A stretch of DNA of 64,000 nt from Prevotella sp. 10(H) (lineage in GTDB: Bacteria > Bacteroidota > Bacteroidia > Bacteroidales > Dysgonomonadaceae), in NCBI RefSeq assembly GCF_000711235.1, contig NZ_JOMI01000001.1:372001-436000 (forward strand). Reading direction: 5' to 3'. Of the stretch, positions 9,694 to 17,935 are shown piece after piece. The translations under genes were made by a program, and so were the position numbers. The notes under the pieces were generated by a model that was not told the origin of the DNA, made no database searches, and worked only from the letters and a program-made list of their open reading frames with translations. Position 1 is the first letter of the stretch, and each line of letters starts with the position of its first letter.

Positions 9694-9945
9694 AAGTACT
9701 GGTTATCAATCATTTTGAATGAAACGAGTCCTTAACTGCCGGGAGCGAGTTCTCGCATTGCAACAAATTTTTCGGAACAATTTGATTAGAGTACATTTTA
9801 ATCCTTATCCGGCAGGACAAACATATCCTTTTCATTCGTATAACGCTAGTACATCCCACCTTGACTTACTATATAAAACACACATTAGTGTTACTGCGGG
9901 CGAGGGCTTGCAATATTTTCATATTGCAAGCCTTCTATTTCTATA
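9694..9945 (+). ncRNA. candidate small RNA, unit 2 of 4
   Basis: Upstream element ATTTTAACACTAAATATT and minus-7 box TACATTTG (9680-9687) begin the unit. It closes with a perfect 12-bp stem, GGCTTGCAATAT / ATATTGCAAGCC (9905-9932), followed by a pyrimidine-rich tract. The hairpin resembles that of unit 1. A 91-codon frame overlaps the unit but runs through the hairpin and looks accidental. Confidence 0.4.
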
Positions 9946-10081
9946 CATACCAAAGCCTCCCGAAAAAAAAATCTTTGGAAATCAGCACCCGTAACAAAAT
10001 TTTGAAATCTTGCAAACTTAATGCGTATTTTTAACACAATTTGCTTTCATAAGAAATAATTTATGCATACATTTGATAGAG

Positions 10082-10244
10082 TAAAACAGGATTTATTAGG
10101 TAGGGACAATAAAAAAATACTACTATTAAAAAAAATCTATTTTATCTTTCATTTTTATCTGCCTAATACAAATTTATAAAACTATGCAACCCGTGGGGGC
10201 AATTGAAAAGCCTGCTATATCGCCATGTTATTGCAGGCTTTTTC
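10082..10244 (+). ncRNA. candidate small RNA, unit 3 of 4
   Basis: Upstream element TTTTTAACACAATTTGC and minus-7 box TACATTTG (10068-10075); the end is marked by AAAGCCTGC / GCAGGCTTT with a T run (10207-10244). The transcript would be about 160 nt with no credible reading frame. Confidence 0.45.
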
Positions 10245-10366
10245 ACGCACATACAATCCTTCTCCATTCGCCTGTATCAACAGCTTTAGATATAAAAATA
10301 AATTATTGAGTATTTTTTACACAATATATGCTGTTATATCACTGAAAAATGGTATTTTTGTATGTA

Positions 10367-10676
10367 GACGAAGACAAGAACCGATCAATTGAAGCCTCAA
10401 TGATCTGCCAGACACTCAATTTTCTTTATGCCCGTATTAATAATATTCAGATTATTAAAGGAACCCGCATGAAAAAAGTGATACAATCTCAAAACCCGGC
10501 TTTTAGGTACCGCCTGCTGCAACGGCTTCGGCGCTTCTTCGCTTTTAAGATATAAAGGATGAGGGTAATGAAAATTATCCCCGATTATTCTCTTTCCATC
10601 CTTTTAACGCAAATTTATTAAACTAGAGCCTGATTAATCTTTTATAAAAGCCTGCAACTAATGTTACAGGCTTTTT
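10367..10676 (+). ncRNA. candidate small RNA or short-peptide mRNA, unit 4 of 4
   Basis: Upstream element TTTTTTACACAATATATG and minus-7 box TATTTTTG (10353-10360); terminator AAAGCCTG..CAGGCTTT with T5 (10647-10676), almost the same stem as unit 3. Unlike the other units it contains a possible 28-codon basic peptide frame (10469-10555). Confidence 0.4.
10469..10555 (+). CDS. possible 28-residue basic peptide
   Basis: The frame starts with MKKVIQ, contains the arginine-rich stretch RYRLLQRLRRFF and ends FKI. It lies inside promoter-terminator unit 4. A longer frame from 10349 overlaps the promoter box and is less likely. Such a short frame could be chance; no family is recognised. Confidence 0.25.
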   Translation: MKKVIQSQNPAFRYRLLQRLRRFFAFKI

Positions 10677-10713
10677 CATTGTGATTATTAAACTTCCGCC
10701 CGATTCTTTAGTC

Positions 10714-10721
10714 TATATTTG
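10714..10721 (+). promoter_or_regulatory. minus-7 box TATATTTG of the repeat lipoprotein
   Basis: TATATTTG lies 109 nt before the ATG at 10830. The leader between them is filled with a short repeat family (see 10728-10825). Confidence 0.5.
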
Positions 10722-10727
10722 TAGGAA

Positions 10728-10825
10728 GAAGCTGTTAGCCTTTAGCTGATAGTTTTTAGCAAAACGAAGATAAACAAGGCTAATAGCTAATAGCTAATGG
10801 CTAATGGCTATCGGCTAAAAGCTAA
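10728..10825 (+). repeat. AGCTAATAGC short-repeat cluster
   Basis: The leader consists of variants of (T)TAGCTAATAGCTAATGGC and their complements (GTTAGCCTTTAGCTGATAG). Similar clusters occur at 57048-57063, 59319-59352, 59440-59460 and 62710-62745, each in the gap next to fimbrillin-type genes. Inverted orientations can fold into hairpins. Confidence 0.6.
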
Positions 10826-10829
10826 CCAT

Positions 10830-11498
10830 ATGAAACAATTTACGCATACATTCGCTAAACTCCCCCTACGGCAGCTGAGGGGCTTACTATCCCTGCTACT
10901 TATCCTGTCCCTCACCGCCTGTGGAGACAAGGACGACCCCTATAATCCCAAACCAGAACCGCCTGTAACACCCCCTACCCCGCCTGTGGAAAAAGAGAAT
11001 ATCGTCTTCAACTTCGACGGCAACATCATCCGTGCGGGAAAGACTACTGCAGGTGATGCGGTATTCAATATCGACGGCGATTATATCCGTGCGGGTGGAA
11101 GCACAACGGGCGACATCGTCTTCAACGTAGACGGCAAGCTGATACGTGCCGGAGCGGAAAAGACAGGCGATGTGGTCTTTAATATCGACGGGGATTATAT
11201 ACGCGCTGGGGAAAAGCCTGACGGGGATATTGTGTTTAATAGGGATGGGGTGTTTGTGAGAGGGGGAGAGGATGAGGTAAGTGGAGTTGTATTCAGGATG
11301 ATAAAATGGTTAGATGATGATTATAAAATATATCAAGGAAATAATAAATCTGGTCAGCCAGTATTCAGGATGATAAAATGGTTAGATGATGATTATAAAA
11401 TATATCAAGGAAGCAATAAGTCTAGTCAATCTGCATTCAGAATGATAAAATGGTTAGATGATGATTACAAAATATATCTCGGAGGTAATTATTATTAG
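10830..11498 (+). CDS. lipoprotein built from two kinds of tandem repeat
   Basis: The ATG at 10830 gives a lipoprotein signal (lipobox LTAC, then a Pro-rich linker). The mature protein is five 19-residue repeats of type IVFNxDGxxIRAGxxxxGD (11001-11285), then three 24-residue repeats of type VFRMIKWLDDDYKIYQGxN (11289-11495). The second array is nearly identical at DNA level (72-nt period) and AT-richer than the first, which suggests recent expansion. I recognise no named family. The repeats are short beta-strand pairs likely to form a repetitive sheet on the cell surface. The signal-peptide region (LPLRQLRGLLSLLL) is encoded by a CCCCTACGG..GAGGGGC palindrome like those in the fimbrillin genes further on. 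Confidence 0.7.
   Translation: MKQFTHTFAKLPLRQLRGLLSLLLILSLTACGDKDDPYNPKPEPPVTPPTPPVEKENIVFNFDGNIIRAGKTTAGDAVFNIDGDYIRAGGSTTGDIVFNVDGKLIRAGAEKTGDVVFNIDGDYIRAGEKPDGDIVFNRDGVFVRGGEDEVSGVVFRMIKWLDDDYKIYQGNNKSGQPVFRMIKWLDDDYKIYQGSNKSSQSAFRMIKWLDDDYKIYLGGNYY
11001..11285 (+). repeat. coding tandem repeat, 5 x 57 bp
   Basis: Five in-frame 57-bp units encode IVFN-DG--IRAG----GD variants. Copies differ at several codons, so this is the older of the two arrays in this gene. Confidence 0.8.
11289..11495 (+). repeat. coding tandem repeat, 72-bp period, 2.9 copies
   Basis: Units start at 11289, 11361 and 11433; the first 48 bp of each are almost identical. The last copy is cut short by the stop codon. 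Confidence 0.85.
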
Positions 11499-11545
11499 TA
11501 TTTTTTCATTACTGGGGATTTATCATCCCCAGCAAACAAAAATAA

Positions 11546-13639
11546 TTATATTCCCGACCAGCCGTCTACATGTACTACTTCATCCTGTGCCCGAATAATA
11601 TCTGTAACTGCTACTTTCGGCGCAATCTTTATAGATTTAATTGCATCTATCAAGGCTTCATTATCAATAGAAGAATTTGGTTCTATAGCAGGTACTTGTC
11701 CGCCTGATTCGAATTGGCGGCGGAATGGCGGTTCATATCCTTGTGATGTTTTGGCAAAGAAACCTGTCATATCAGCGGCTGATAGTTCTTTGCGTTGGGA
11801 GTTTATATAGCGTACCAAACCCAGATTTTTACTAGTCGATTCGCGGTTTACGACATACTCGCCACCTTCCACTTCTATATTTGTACCCTCTATGCGCATA
11901 CCGCCTTGTGAGTGACGTTTGCCATTTAGCATGCCGCCGTCTTCGAGTTTGGCTAATTGGGCGGTCATTTTAACTATCTGTGCAGCACCAATAGCAGCAT
12001 GTATTGCAGCTATTGCCTGTCCAATAAAAGGCCCTGCTGTTAAGGCTTTAGTAACTGCTGCTGCCACATCTGCTGTCGCTTCTACAATTTTTCTACCCAG
12101 TTCTATTTTTTTTCTATCTCTTTCGGCTTTTTCTTTCTTTTTTTGTTCCTTTTCCTTTTGTTTTTCTATTTCTTTTTCTTTAGCAAGATTATCTTTTTCA
12201 GCCTGCTCTAGTTTCTTAAGTTGCTCTATTTCATAATCGGTCATTTGCTTACTGCTATCAGCCTGCTTATATCTCAGCATTTGCAATTCAGCAGAATAAC
12301 CTTCTCTGTTTTTAGCTACATTAGCCTGTTCCTCATCTAATTTTTTTATTTCATTATCAATATCCTCAACTTTGGGAATAAACTGGTCTGCAAGCCAATC
12401 TGCACCTTTACCAAATTCTTCTTTAAATTTCTTATTCTTTTCAGATAGTTCTTTAATCGTTTTTTGACTAACGTCCACATAATCTTTTAATTGCTGTATA
12501 CGCAGTCCATTTTCTTTTTTCGATACTTCAGTTGTCGTCTTCTCTATCTTCGCTATTTCAACAGCATACATTGCCATTGTATTTTTCTTTTCATTCTGTA
12601 CCTGTTTCAGGTTATCGGCATCGTTCTTATTCAATGTCTCCAATGCTGCGAAATATAATTCAGCATCTAGACGTGATTTTTCAAGTATTTTTTTATACTC
12701 CGCTAATTGAGTTTTTGCTGCTGTAATATTTTCCTTTGTCAATGCAATATCGGTTATTCCTCCATTTTTTTTATTTTCGGCTACCTTAGCGGTTATTTCC
12801 GTTATAGCATTATCTATAAATGTTGTGGTAGTTGATAATTGTGTTTTGGAGTTTTCCGTCAATTTGTTGTTCATATCTTCATCGATAGCCTCTATACGTT
12901 CGGCTTTTGATTTCTCCAGTGCTACACGCTCTTCAATTGATTTAGCCTGCTCTATAGCTGTATCGTAAGTTGTACGGGCTTTTTGTTTCTCCAGTTCAGC
13001 TGCTTCCAGAATAAGGGCTTTCTGCTTTTCATAGGCATGCCCCATAGTACTTATTGTTTCCTTTGCTACGGCTGTCATCGCCTCTTTACGCTTCTCATAG
13101 TTTTCCTTTACAGCTTGCAGTGTCGCATCATCCGAATTTTTAATGAACTCAGCTCTCTTTGACTCAAGTTCTGTTACATCTATGTTCGCAGCTTTATTCC
13201 TGACAATAAGTTCGTCTATACCCTTCAACTGCTCTTTCTGCCTTTTTTTTCCTTTTTCAAGTATCTTCTTTTCCTCTTTATCATAGAATTCATATAATTT
13301 GGTCATTGAAGTTTTTTTGTCGCCCAATGCAGTGATTTCAGCCTGAACATTCTTCATTTTCAGCACATTGGTTTCCAAATCGCTTTTAGCCATTTTCCTA
13401 TTCAACTGATTTATCCTTTCCATATCGGGGATGATATGCTTAACAGATGCGACCATCACTTGGTCTAATGTTTTCAGGCTGTCTGTAGCAGGATTCAATA
13501 CATGCTTAAAAGCTTCGCTTATTTCTTTAAAATTATAAAGAGTATCTTTCGATTTATCTTTTATTTTATCCAGATTCTTATAAACAGGTTCGAATCCTTC
13601 TCCTTCGATTGTTAATTTTAGTACTTTTTCTGTTGCCAT
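11546..13639 (-). CDS. phage tail tape-measure-like protein
   Basis: The 697-residue protein is mostly coiled coil (about 30-560, very rich in K, E, A and Q). After it comes an Ala/Gly-rich hydrophobic helix (about 575-615) and a C-terminal region with GGMLNGKRHSQGGMRIEG and GGEYVVNRESTSKN. That combination is typical of tail tape-measure proteins of Bacteroidetes phages, which set tail length. It is short for a tape measure, so it may serve a short tail. The gene is isolated from other phage genes except the small protein at 13948, with which it shares an N-terminal pattern. Motif TTTATCTATACAGTAAAAAA lies 2 nt before the ATG. Confidence 0.65.
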   Translation of the reverse strand: MATEKVLKLTIEGEGFEPVYKNLDKIKDKSKDTLYNFKEISEAFKHVLNPATDSLKTLDQVMVASVKHIIPDMERINQLNRKMAKSDLETNVLKMKNVQAEITALGDKKTSMTKLYEFYDKEEKKILEKGKKRQKEQLKGIDELIVRNKAANIDVTELESKRAEFIKNSDDATLQAVKENYEKRKEAMTAVAKETISTMGHAYEKQKALILEAAELEKQKARTTYDTAIEQAKSIEERVALEKSKAERIEAIDEDMNNKLTENSKTQLSTTTTFIDNAITEITAKVAENKKNGGITDIALTKENITAAKTQLAEYKKILEKSRLDAELYFAALETLNKNDADNLKQVQNEKKNTMAMYAVEIAKIEKTTTEVSKKENGLRIQQLKDYVDVSQKTIKELSEKNKKFKEEFGKGADWLADQFIPKVEDIDNEIKKLDEEQANVAKNREGYSAELQMLRYKQADSSKQMTDYEIEQLKKLEQAEKDNLAKEKEIEKQKEKEQKKKEKAERDRKKIELGRKIVEATADVAAAVTKALTAGPFIGQAIAAIHAAIGAAQIVKMTAQLAKLEDGGMLNGKRHSQGGMRIEGTNIEVEGGEYVVNRESTSKNLGLVRYINSQRKELSAADMTGFFAKTSQGYEPPFRRQFESGGQVPAIEPNSSIDNEALIDAIKSIKIAPKVAVTDIIRAQDEVVHVDGWSGI

Positions 13640-13641
13640 AA

Positions 13642-13662
13642 GTTTTTTACTGTATAGATAAA
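13642..13662 (-). promoter_or_regulatory. phage-regulon motif (tape-measure gene)
   Basis: On the minus strand TTTATCTATA followed by CAGTAAAAAAC, ending 2 nt before the start codon. An AATCACAATCAAATTTG block further upstream resembles the TTATCAAAATCAAAA block of two other phage-like genes. Confidence 0.6.
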
Positions 13663-13746
13663 TCTCTACAAATTTGATTGTGATTATTAAACTAAATTCA
13701 ATTTTAACAGTCTATATTTATAGCATGAATTATTAATAGAAAAACT

Positions 13747-13938
13747 ATGAAAAGAAAACTTGCCACAACATTATTTATTTGTGTCCTTTATTTATTTTCA
13801 GGCTGTAAAGTGGTGGATGGGGTAACAACTGCATGGTGGGATTATACTCATAAAGATTATGAGTACGAAGAAGTTACTGTAAAAGATCAGGAAACGGGTA
13901 AGGAGAAAAAAATCACTATAAAAAAAGAAAAGAAGTAG
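13747..13938 (+). CDS. small lipoprotein
   Basis: Encodes 63 residues: signal peptide with lipobox LFSGC (Cys20), a short WWDY segment, then a charged Glu/Lys tail (KDQETGKEKKITIKKEKK). It lies between two minus-strand phage-like genes and points the other way. No family is recognised. The promoter region holds TATATTTAT, one base off the minus-7 consensus. Confidence 0.55.
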   Translation: MKRKLATTLFICVLYLFSGCKVVDGVTTAWWDYTHKDYEYEEVTVKDQETGKEKKITIKKEKK

Positions 13939-13947
13939 AGGTAGTAT

Positions 13948-14361
13948 TTATAATGGTTGTATATCCGACTGTGTAGCAGACATATTACCCATATTGGTCA
14001 TCATACGGGCATAGCCTTCCATCACCACAGGCAGTTCTTCTACTTTCGATTTCACAGAAGCCAGAATGCCTTCACCCGAATGCTCTATACGCTGTGCCAG
14101 CCGTTCGCCCTCTTCTATATTCTTTTTTATCACCTGCGATACATGGGTGCTAAGCTCGGTCACAATTGCCTCTATCTTGGATATCTGTAATACGATATGT
14201 TGTGTTAATTCCTGAAAATTATTTTTATAAGCATCCGCCAGTTCTTGCGCCGATGCCGGCATTATTTTTACTTTTGCATCTACCTTATCTAAACTGTCTT
14301 TTAACTTATCTGCACTATCAGTTCCGTTAATCTTAATTGAAAGTTCTTTTATCTTTGCCAT
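13948..14361 (-). CDS. small coiled-coil phage-like protein
   Basis: The 137-residue protein starts MAKIKELSIKINGTDSADKL. This resembles the beginning of the tape-measure protein next door (MATEKVLKLTIEGEGFEPVYKNLDKIKD), followed by helical sequence. It could be a tape-measure partner or a duplicated N-terminal segment. The C-terminus is Met/Asn-rich. The 20 bases upstream (TTTATCTATATCATAAAAAC) are identical to those upstream of the phage gene at 40566, 26 kb away. Confidence 0.5.
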   Translation of the reverse strand: MAKIKELSIKINGTDSADKLKDSLDKVDAKVKIMPASAQELADAYKNNFQELTQHIVLQISKIEAIVTELSTHVSQVIKKNIEEGERLAQRIEHSGEGILASVKSKVEELPVVMEGYARMMTNMGNMSATQSDIQPL

Positions 14362-14363
14362 AA

Positions 14364-14383
14364 GTTTTTATGATATAGATAAA
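14364..14383 (-). promoter_or_regulatory. phage-regulon motif (small coiled-coil gene)
   Basis: TTTATCTATATCATAAAAAC on the minus strand, 2 nt before ATG. It is an exact 20-base match to the motif at 40527-40546 on the other strand. Confidence 0.7.
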
Positions 14384-14399
14384 GCTTTCGCAAAGCAAT

Positions 14400-14431
14400 A
14401 AAAATCCTGAGAGTTTTCTATCAGGATTTTT
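14400..14431. terminator. bidirectional intrinsic terminator
   Basis: AAAAATCCTGA / TCAGGATTTTT hairpin just beyond the stop codon of the first 109-residue paralogue (minus strand). Confidence 0.7.
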
Positions 14432-14451
14432 CAAGTTTAAGCTAAAACAAA

Positions 14452-14781
14452 TTATTTATTTTTTTTTATATTGATATTTCTATTTCTATTAGGTTTTAGA
14501 TTTGTTATAATGTAAGTTGGCACATCATTATAATTTATATAACATTCATCATAATAAAGGCTTTTAGAAAACGGCCTTTCTATCTTACTATTCTCATAAA
14601 TAAAAAACGTCATTTCATTTTCTTCCGCACCCTCTGCCTTTTCTATATTCAGGGTGGAGAGGTCTAAGTTCACAGGAGAGGCTTGTGCCTTGCTTACAAA
14701 GTCCACATCTTTCACTAGATTACCTACTAGGGCTATTGCTATCACGGTTAACACAATTTTGGTGTAGAGGTCTGTTTTCAT
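14452..14781 (-). CDS. small exported protein, twin copy A
   Basis: The 109-residue protein has one N-terminal hydrophobic segment (about 8-24) and a conserved C-terminal half (TFFIYENSKIERPFSKSLYYDECYINYNDV). It is almost identical to the gene at 14925, including promoter and downstream DNA, at an offset of 473 bp: a recent tandem duplication. Differences cluster in the hydrophobic segment (IALVGNLV versus FLAVIIII) and at the extreme C-terminus. No family recognised. Minus-7 box TACATTTG at 14819-14812. Confidence 0.65.
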   Translation of the reverse strand: MKTDLYTKIVLTVIAIALVGNLVKDVDFVSKAQASPVNLDLSTLNIEKAEGAEENEMTFFIYENSKIERPFSKSLYYDECYINYNDVPTYIITNLKPNRNRNINIKKNK

Positions 14782-14811
14782 AATTCAGTTTTTTACTTGT
14801 TAATATGATTA

Positions 14812-14819
14812 CAAATGTA
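14812..14819 (-). promoter_or_regulatory. minus-7 box TACATTTG (copy A)
   Basis: TACATTTG on the minus strand, 31 nt before the copy A start codon. The same box and leader precede copy B. Confidence 0.55.
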
Positions 14820-14873
14820 GAGGAATATTTTTAATGCGGGGAGAAAATCACAAACGAGGTGGAGAGAAATAAT

Positions 14874-14905
14874 AAAAAGCCTGAGAGGTTTTCTCAGGCT
14901 TTTTT
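14874..14905. terminator. bidirectional intrinsic terminator between the twin genes
   Basis: AAAAAGCCTGAGA / TCTCAGGCTTTTT with an A run on one side and T run on the other. It closes copy B and insulates copy A. Confidence 0.8.
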
Positions 14906-14924
14906 AAGTTTAAGCTAAAACAAA

Positions 14925-15254
14925 TTATTTATTTATTTTTATATTGATATTTCTATTCCTATGAGGTTTTAGATTTGTTATAATGTAAGTTGGCACATCA
15001 TTATAATTTATATAACATTCATCATAATAAAGGCTTTTAGAAAACGGCCTTTCTATCTTACTATTCTCATAAATAAAAAACGTCATTTCATTTTCTTCCG
15101 CACCCTCTGCCTTTTCTACATTCAGGGCCGAGAGGTCTAGGTTCACGGGAGAGGCCTGTGCCTTGCTTACAAAGTCCACATCTTTGATTATTATTACTGC
15201 TAAGAATACGGCTATCACGGTTAACACAATCTTGGTGTAGAGGTCTGTTTTCAT
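14925..15254 (-). CDS. small exported protein, twin copy B
   Basis: Second copy of the 109-residue protein at 14452, identical over most of its length. Each copy keeps its own promoter and terminator, so they are separate transcription units. Function unknown; one membrane segment with the C-terminal 75 residues probably outside the cytoplasm. Confidence 0.65.
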   Translation of the reverse strand: MKTDLYTKIVLTVIAVFLAVIIIKDVDFVSKAQASPVNLDLSALNVEKAEGAEENEMTFFIYENSKIERPFSKSLYYDECYINYNDVPTYIITNLKPHRNRNINIKINK

Positions 15255-15284
15255 AATTCAGTTTTTTACTTGTTAATATGAATA

Positions 15285-15292
15285 CAAATGTA
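15285..15292 (-). promoter_or_regulatory. minus-7 box TACATTTG (copy B)
   Basis: TACATTTG on the minus strand, 31 nt before the copy B start codon, as in copy A. Confidence 0.55.
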
Positions 15293-15735
15293 GAGTAATA
15301 TTTTTATTGTGAGAAGAAAATCACAAGCGAGGTGGGGATAAAAAGTCACAAGCATACCAATACTTATATTCTCCCCAAAACCCAAAATAATTGCTTTCCA
15401 CAAAAAGACCAGAGTATAATAATTTTTTATCCACCAATAAAAATAATTTGCAAATTTTTCTCACATCTGACAAAAAATGAGGGTGACTTATGCGCTGAGA
15501 AGAAAAATTTAGTTTACCTTTGGCATTTAATGATAATTTATAGAGCCTAAACCTAAAGCATGAGAAAATATCGAAACTTACCCCTGCTATCTGCCTCGAA
15601 AAAAATCGGTTGGCTCATACCGGCAGCAGGAAATCAAAAATTATCTATAAAACAGATTGACCATTGCGGTTCGGCAACACTGCCGGAAAGAGTCAATCCC
15701 TATATTCTCCCTCCATCTTTATATTTTTGCCTCAA

Positions 15736-15860
15736 AGCCCACTAACACCCGCTTCTGGGAGTAAAGGCAAAAGGATACTACACATCCGTATAAAGGAAAT
15801 CTTTTGGAAATGGCTTCATACTTCACCATAAAGGCCGGAATCGATCCGGTCTTTCTTTTT
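15736..15860 (+). ncRNA. candidate small transcript with terminator
   Basis: The gap 15293-16001 has no convincing gene. A minus-7 box TATTTTTG at 15722-15729 is followed about 100 nt later by hairpin AAAGGCCGGA / TCCGGTCTTT and a T-rich tract (15830-15860), the same promoter-hairpin layout as the array at 9.3-10.7 kb. A second box, TACCTTTG, lies at 15515-15522 with a dubious 61-codon frame behind it. Confidence 0.35.
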
Positions 15861-16001
15861 TCGCTCCCGGACACACCTAAGTGTTAAAATTACTCTTTCC
15901 GAAAAATCATTATCACTATTTTTCATAATTTACAAAACTATTGCCCCGCCAGTTTGTTAACTATACAAACATAAAATGGCGATATATAAATTTCACAAAT
16001 T

Positions 16002-16268
16002 ATGAACACAGAAGATAAAGATAAAATCCTCACAGATAAAGAAAGAGAAGAGATTACTCATCAGGATGCCGATCAGGTATTCGGTGACAACAATCATGCA
16101 ACCCGCATCAAAGCCTCGGAACGGAACGAAGACGAAACAGACGAAGATCCGGCCAGAAGGACAAGGGATATACTGAAAGAAGCCCGCGAAACAAGGGAAA
16201 AACTCAACCGCCAGTCGAACGAAGTCAGAGACTACGGACTGGATGCGCGCGAGACACCTCTATCGTAA
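16002..16268 (+). CDS. small hydrophilic protein
   Basis: The 88-residue protein is strongly charged (D, E, K and R over half of it), with no membrane segment and predicted helix at the C-terminal half (ARRTRDILKEARETREKLNRQ). It resembles low-complexity stress or general cytoplasmic proteins, but I recognise no family. A normal start codon follows an A/T-rich leader. Confidence 0.5.
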   Translation: MNTEDKDKILTDKEREEITHQDADQVFGDNNHATRIKASERNEDETDEDPARRTRDILKEARETREKLNRQSNEVRDYGLDARETPLS

Positions 16269-16461
16269 TAACAGCATAAGTTGCATTTGGGGGATAAAGT
16301 GCAATTTGTAATAATACCTCTGTCTTTCTGCACCTTGTATGCGGAAAGCAGAGGGATTATGTTTTTTAGCCCTTACAGCACTGCCCCGCCCTACCCTTTC
16401 CGAATAAAGAAAAAACCGGTAACTTTATACCCTTAAAATAAAAATATCTTAAAATAAAGAT

Positions 16462-17073
16462 ATGGCATATTACAAATCAGCAAATACAGGTTTCAAAAGC
16501 GGCCTGATCATTCTCATCCTCGGCATAGCCGCGGGCATGATGCTGATGCGTATGTGTACACACAAGAGCGAAGACAAGGTGGAAGTATCCCACAACATAA
16601 TAGTGCAAAAGATAGAGAGCCTCGGCAATCTGGAAGTTCTCAAATATAATATACAGGACATGGTGGAATATAAAAAGATACGCCAGTGGCTACCCAATGC
16701 AAAGACCGCCCTTATCGTATCCGGCGAAGTGATCTGCTGTGTAGACCTCACCCGCCTCCGCCCTGAAGATATTTATACCTCCGGCGATTCTATCCGCCTC
16801 ACACTGCCCGCTCCCGAAGTCTGCCATGTGAATATAGACCATTCGGCATCGCGTATCTATGATATGCAGTTCGGCCTGTGGGAAACAACCGAAATAGCCG
16901 ACGAAGCCTACCGCCATGCCGAAAGCCAGCTGCGTGAACAGGCACAAAAACTGGACATGGACAGTAAAAGCCGCGACAATACAGTGAATCTGCTGCGTCC
17001 TATACTGCAGGCTATGGGATTCAACGATGTGATGATCACTTTCAGCGGGAACAGTAAATACAAGGAAAAATAA
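16462..17073 (+). CDS. DUF4230 membrane-anchored protein
   Basis: The 203-residue protein has an N-terminal transmembrane anchor (about 14-32) followed by a soluble domain with the DUF4230 pattern: IVQKIESLGNLEVLKYNI, ALIVSGEVICCVDLTRL, SIRLTLPAPEV and a C-terminal amphipathic helix ending in LRPILQAMGFNDVMITF. Members are bacterial proteins of unknown role facing the cell exterior or periplasm. It stands alone. Confidence 0.75.
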   Translation: MAYYKSANTGFKSGLIILILGIAAGMMLMRMCTHKSEDKVEVSHNIIVQKIESLGNLEVLKYNIQDMVEYKKIRQWLPNAKTALIVSGEVICCVDLTRLRPEDIYTSGDSIRLTLPAPEVCHVNIDHSASRIYDMQFGLWETTEIADEAYRHAESQLREQAQKLDMDSKSRDNTVNLLRPILQAMGFNDVMITFSGNSKYKEK

Positions 17074-17427
17074 GCGTCAGCAAGCGATGAAACATTTTTA
17101 AACTCTTCACCCGTTCACATTAACGAATATTAATACAAATTCACAGAACAAATTGACGTTATTTTACGTTATAGTATATGTAGTTTTGTAAAGTTTGTGT
17201 TAAGGTTGAAGAGGTCTGCGATGTGATATCGAGGCCTTTTTCTTTTTTTATAAACCTCGTAAAATAAAGTACGGGCCATACGACCCGCACCAATCAAAAA
17301 TCAACAGTTTCTTTTTATCATTCCACTTGAAAGTTGTGCCCGTACCCCGGCGCTCAATCCGCTGCGGTGTTTTGCTACATGGCGGCGTACACAAAAGATT
17401 GCAGCAAATAACGGCCGGTACCCTGCT
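17074..17427. other. intergenic stretch with a promoter-hairpin unit
   Basis: On the plus strand TAGTTTTG (17181-17188) is followed within 25 nt by hairpin AGGTCTGCGAT / ATCGAGGCCT and T run (17211-17243), giving a possible ~55-nt transcript or a terminator for the DUF4230 gene. From 17282 to 17427 the minus strand downstream of the DUF6712 gene shows short frames (MKQGTGRYLLQSF..) overlapping its stop codon; none is convincing. Confidence 0.35.
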
Positions 17428-17934
17428 TCATTTCTTCGGGAAGTAAAAACCACTGTCGAATCCCTCTTTCTGCTCGCATTTGCCTGCCGGCTGCCACAAG
17501 GGATAATTCGCACGGCATCCTTCGAGGAAAGATGTAAGCTGCGCTTTCAGCACGTCGGCATCGTTCTTTATCCACTGGCGGAGTTGTGCAAGGTCTTTAA
17601 TATCGACACCCTTGCTGTTTTCGCTTTCGCGCACGGTAATCCCTTTATTCACAATGGTTGCCCAGTGGAAAGGTAGAGCCTGATAGACGGCATAGAACGA
17701 CAGTGCGGGAGCTATCTTTAGTATCAGGTCGCTGTTTTCAGCTGTAAGGCTGTTATCTGCAATCTGCCGGCAGAGTTCATCGGCCAATGGTCGCCCCAGG
17801 ACGGGAGTAATATGCAGTTCCTGTGCAATGCTGATGTAAGGAACGAACTCTGTAATATCGGTATTCGATGTTACGGGCGAATGTAGTTTAAACAGTTTCT
17901 CGTTTATCAAAGGTATTTGTATTAATTCACTCAT
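17428..17934 (-). CDS. DUF6712-like phage connector protein
   Basis: The 168-residue protein (MSELIQIPLINEKLFKLHSPV..) has the look of the DUF6712 family found in Bacteroidetes prophages next to portal and capsid genes. Helical segments (ISIAQELHITPVLGRPLADEL, LILKIAPALSFYAVYQALPF) match head-tail connector proteins. Here it has no phage neighbour within 2.7 kb. The motif TTTATCTATGCTATAAAAAG sits one base before its ATG. Confidence 0.6.
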   Translation of the reverse strand: MSELIQIPLINEKLFKLHSPVTSNTDITEFVPYISIAQELHITPVLGRPLADELCRQIADNSLTAENSDLILKIAPALSFYAVYQALPFHWATIVNKGITVRESENSKGVDIKDLAQLRQWIKNDADVLKAQLTSFLEGCRANYPLWQPAGKCEQKEGFDSGFYFPKK

Positions 17935-17935
17935 A

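Noticed and set aside
9719-9994. 91-codon plus-strand frame in small-RNA unit 2
   Set aside because: Runs through the 12-bp hairpin, has no leader or homology signal and mixed hydrophobic composition; best explained as chance.
15332-15745. Two short plus-strand frames in the gap before 16002
   Set aside because: Low-complexity or mixed composition; the region is better explained by promoter and terminator signals.
17301-17575. Overlapping minus-strand frames behind the DUF6712 gene
   Set aside because: Three frames compete, none is longer than 70 codons and none has a recognisable pattern; possibly a decayed phage gene but not supportable.
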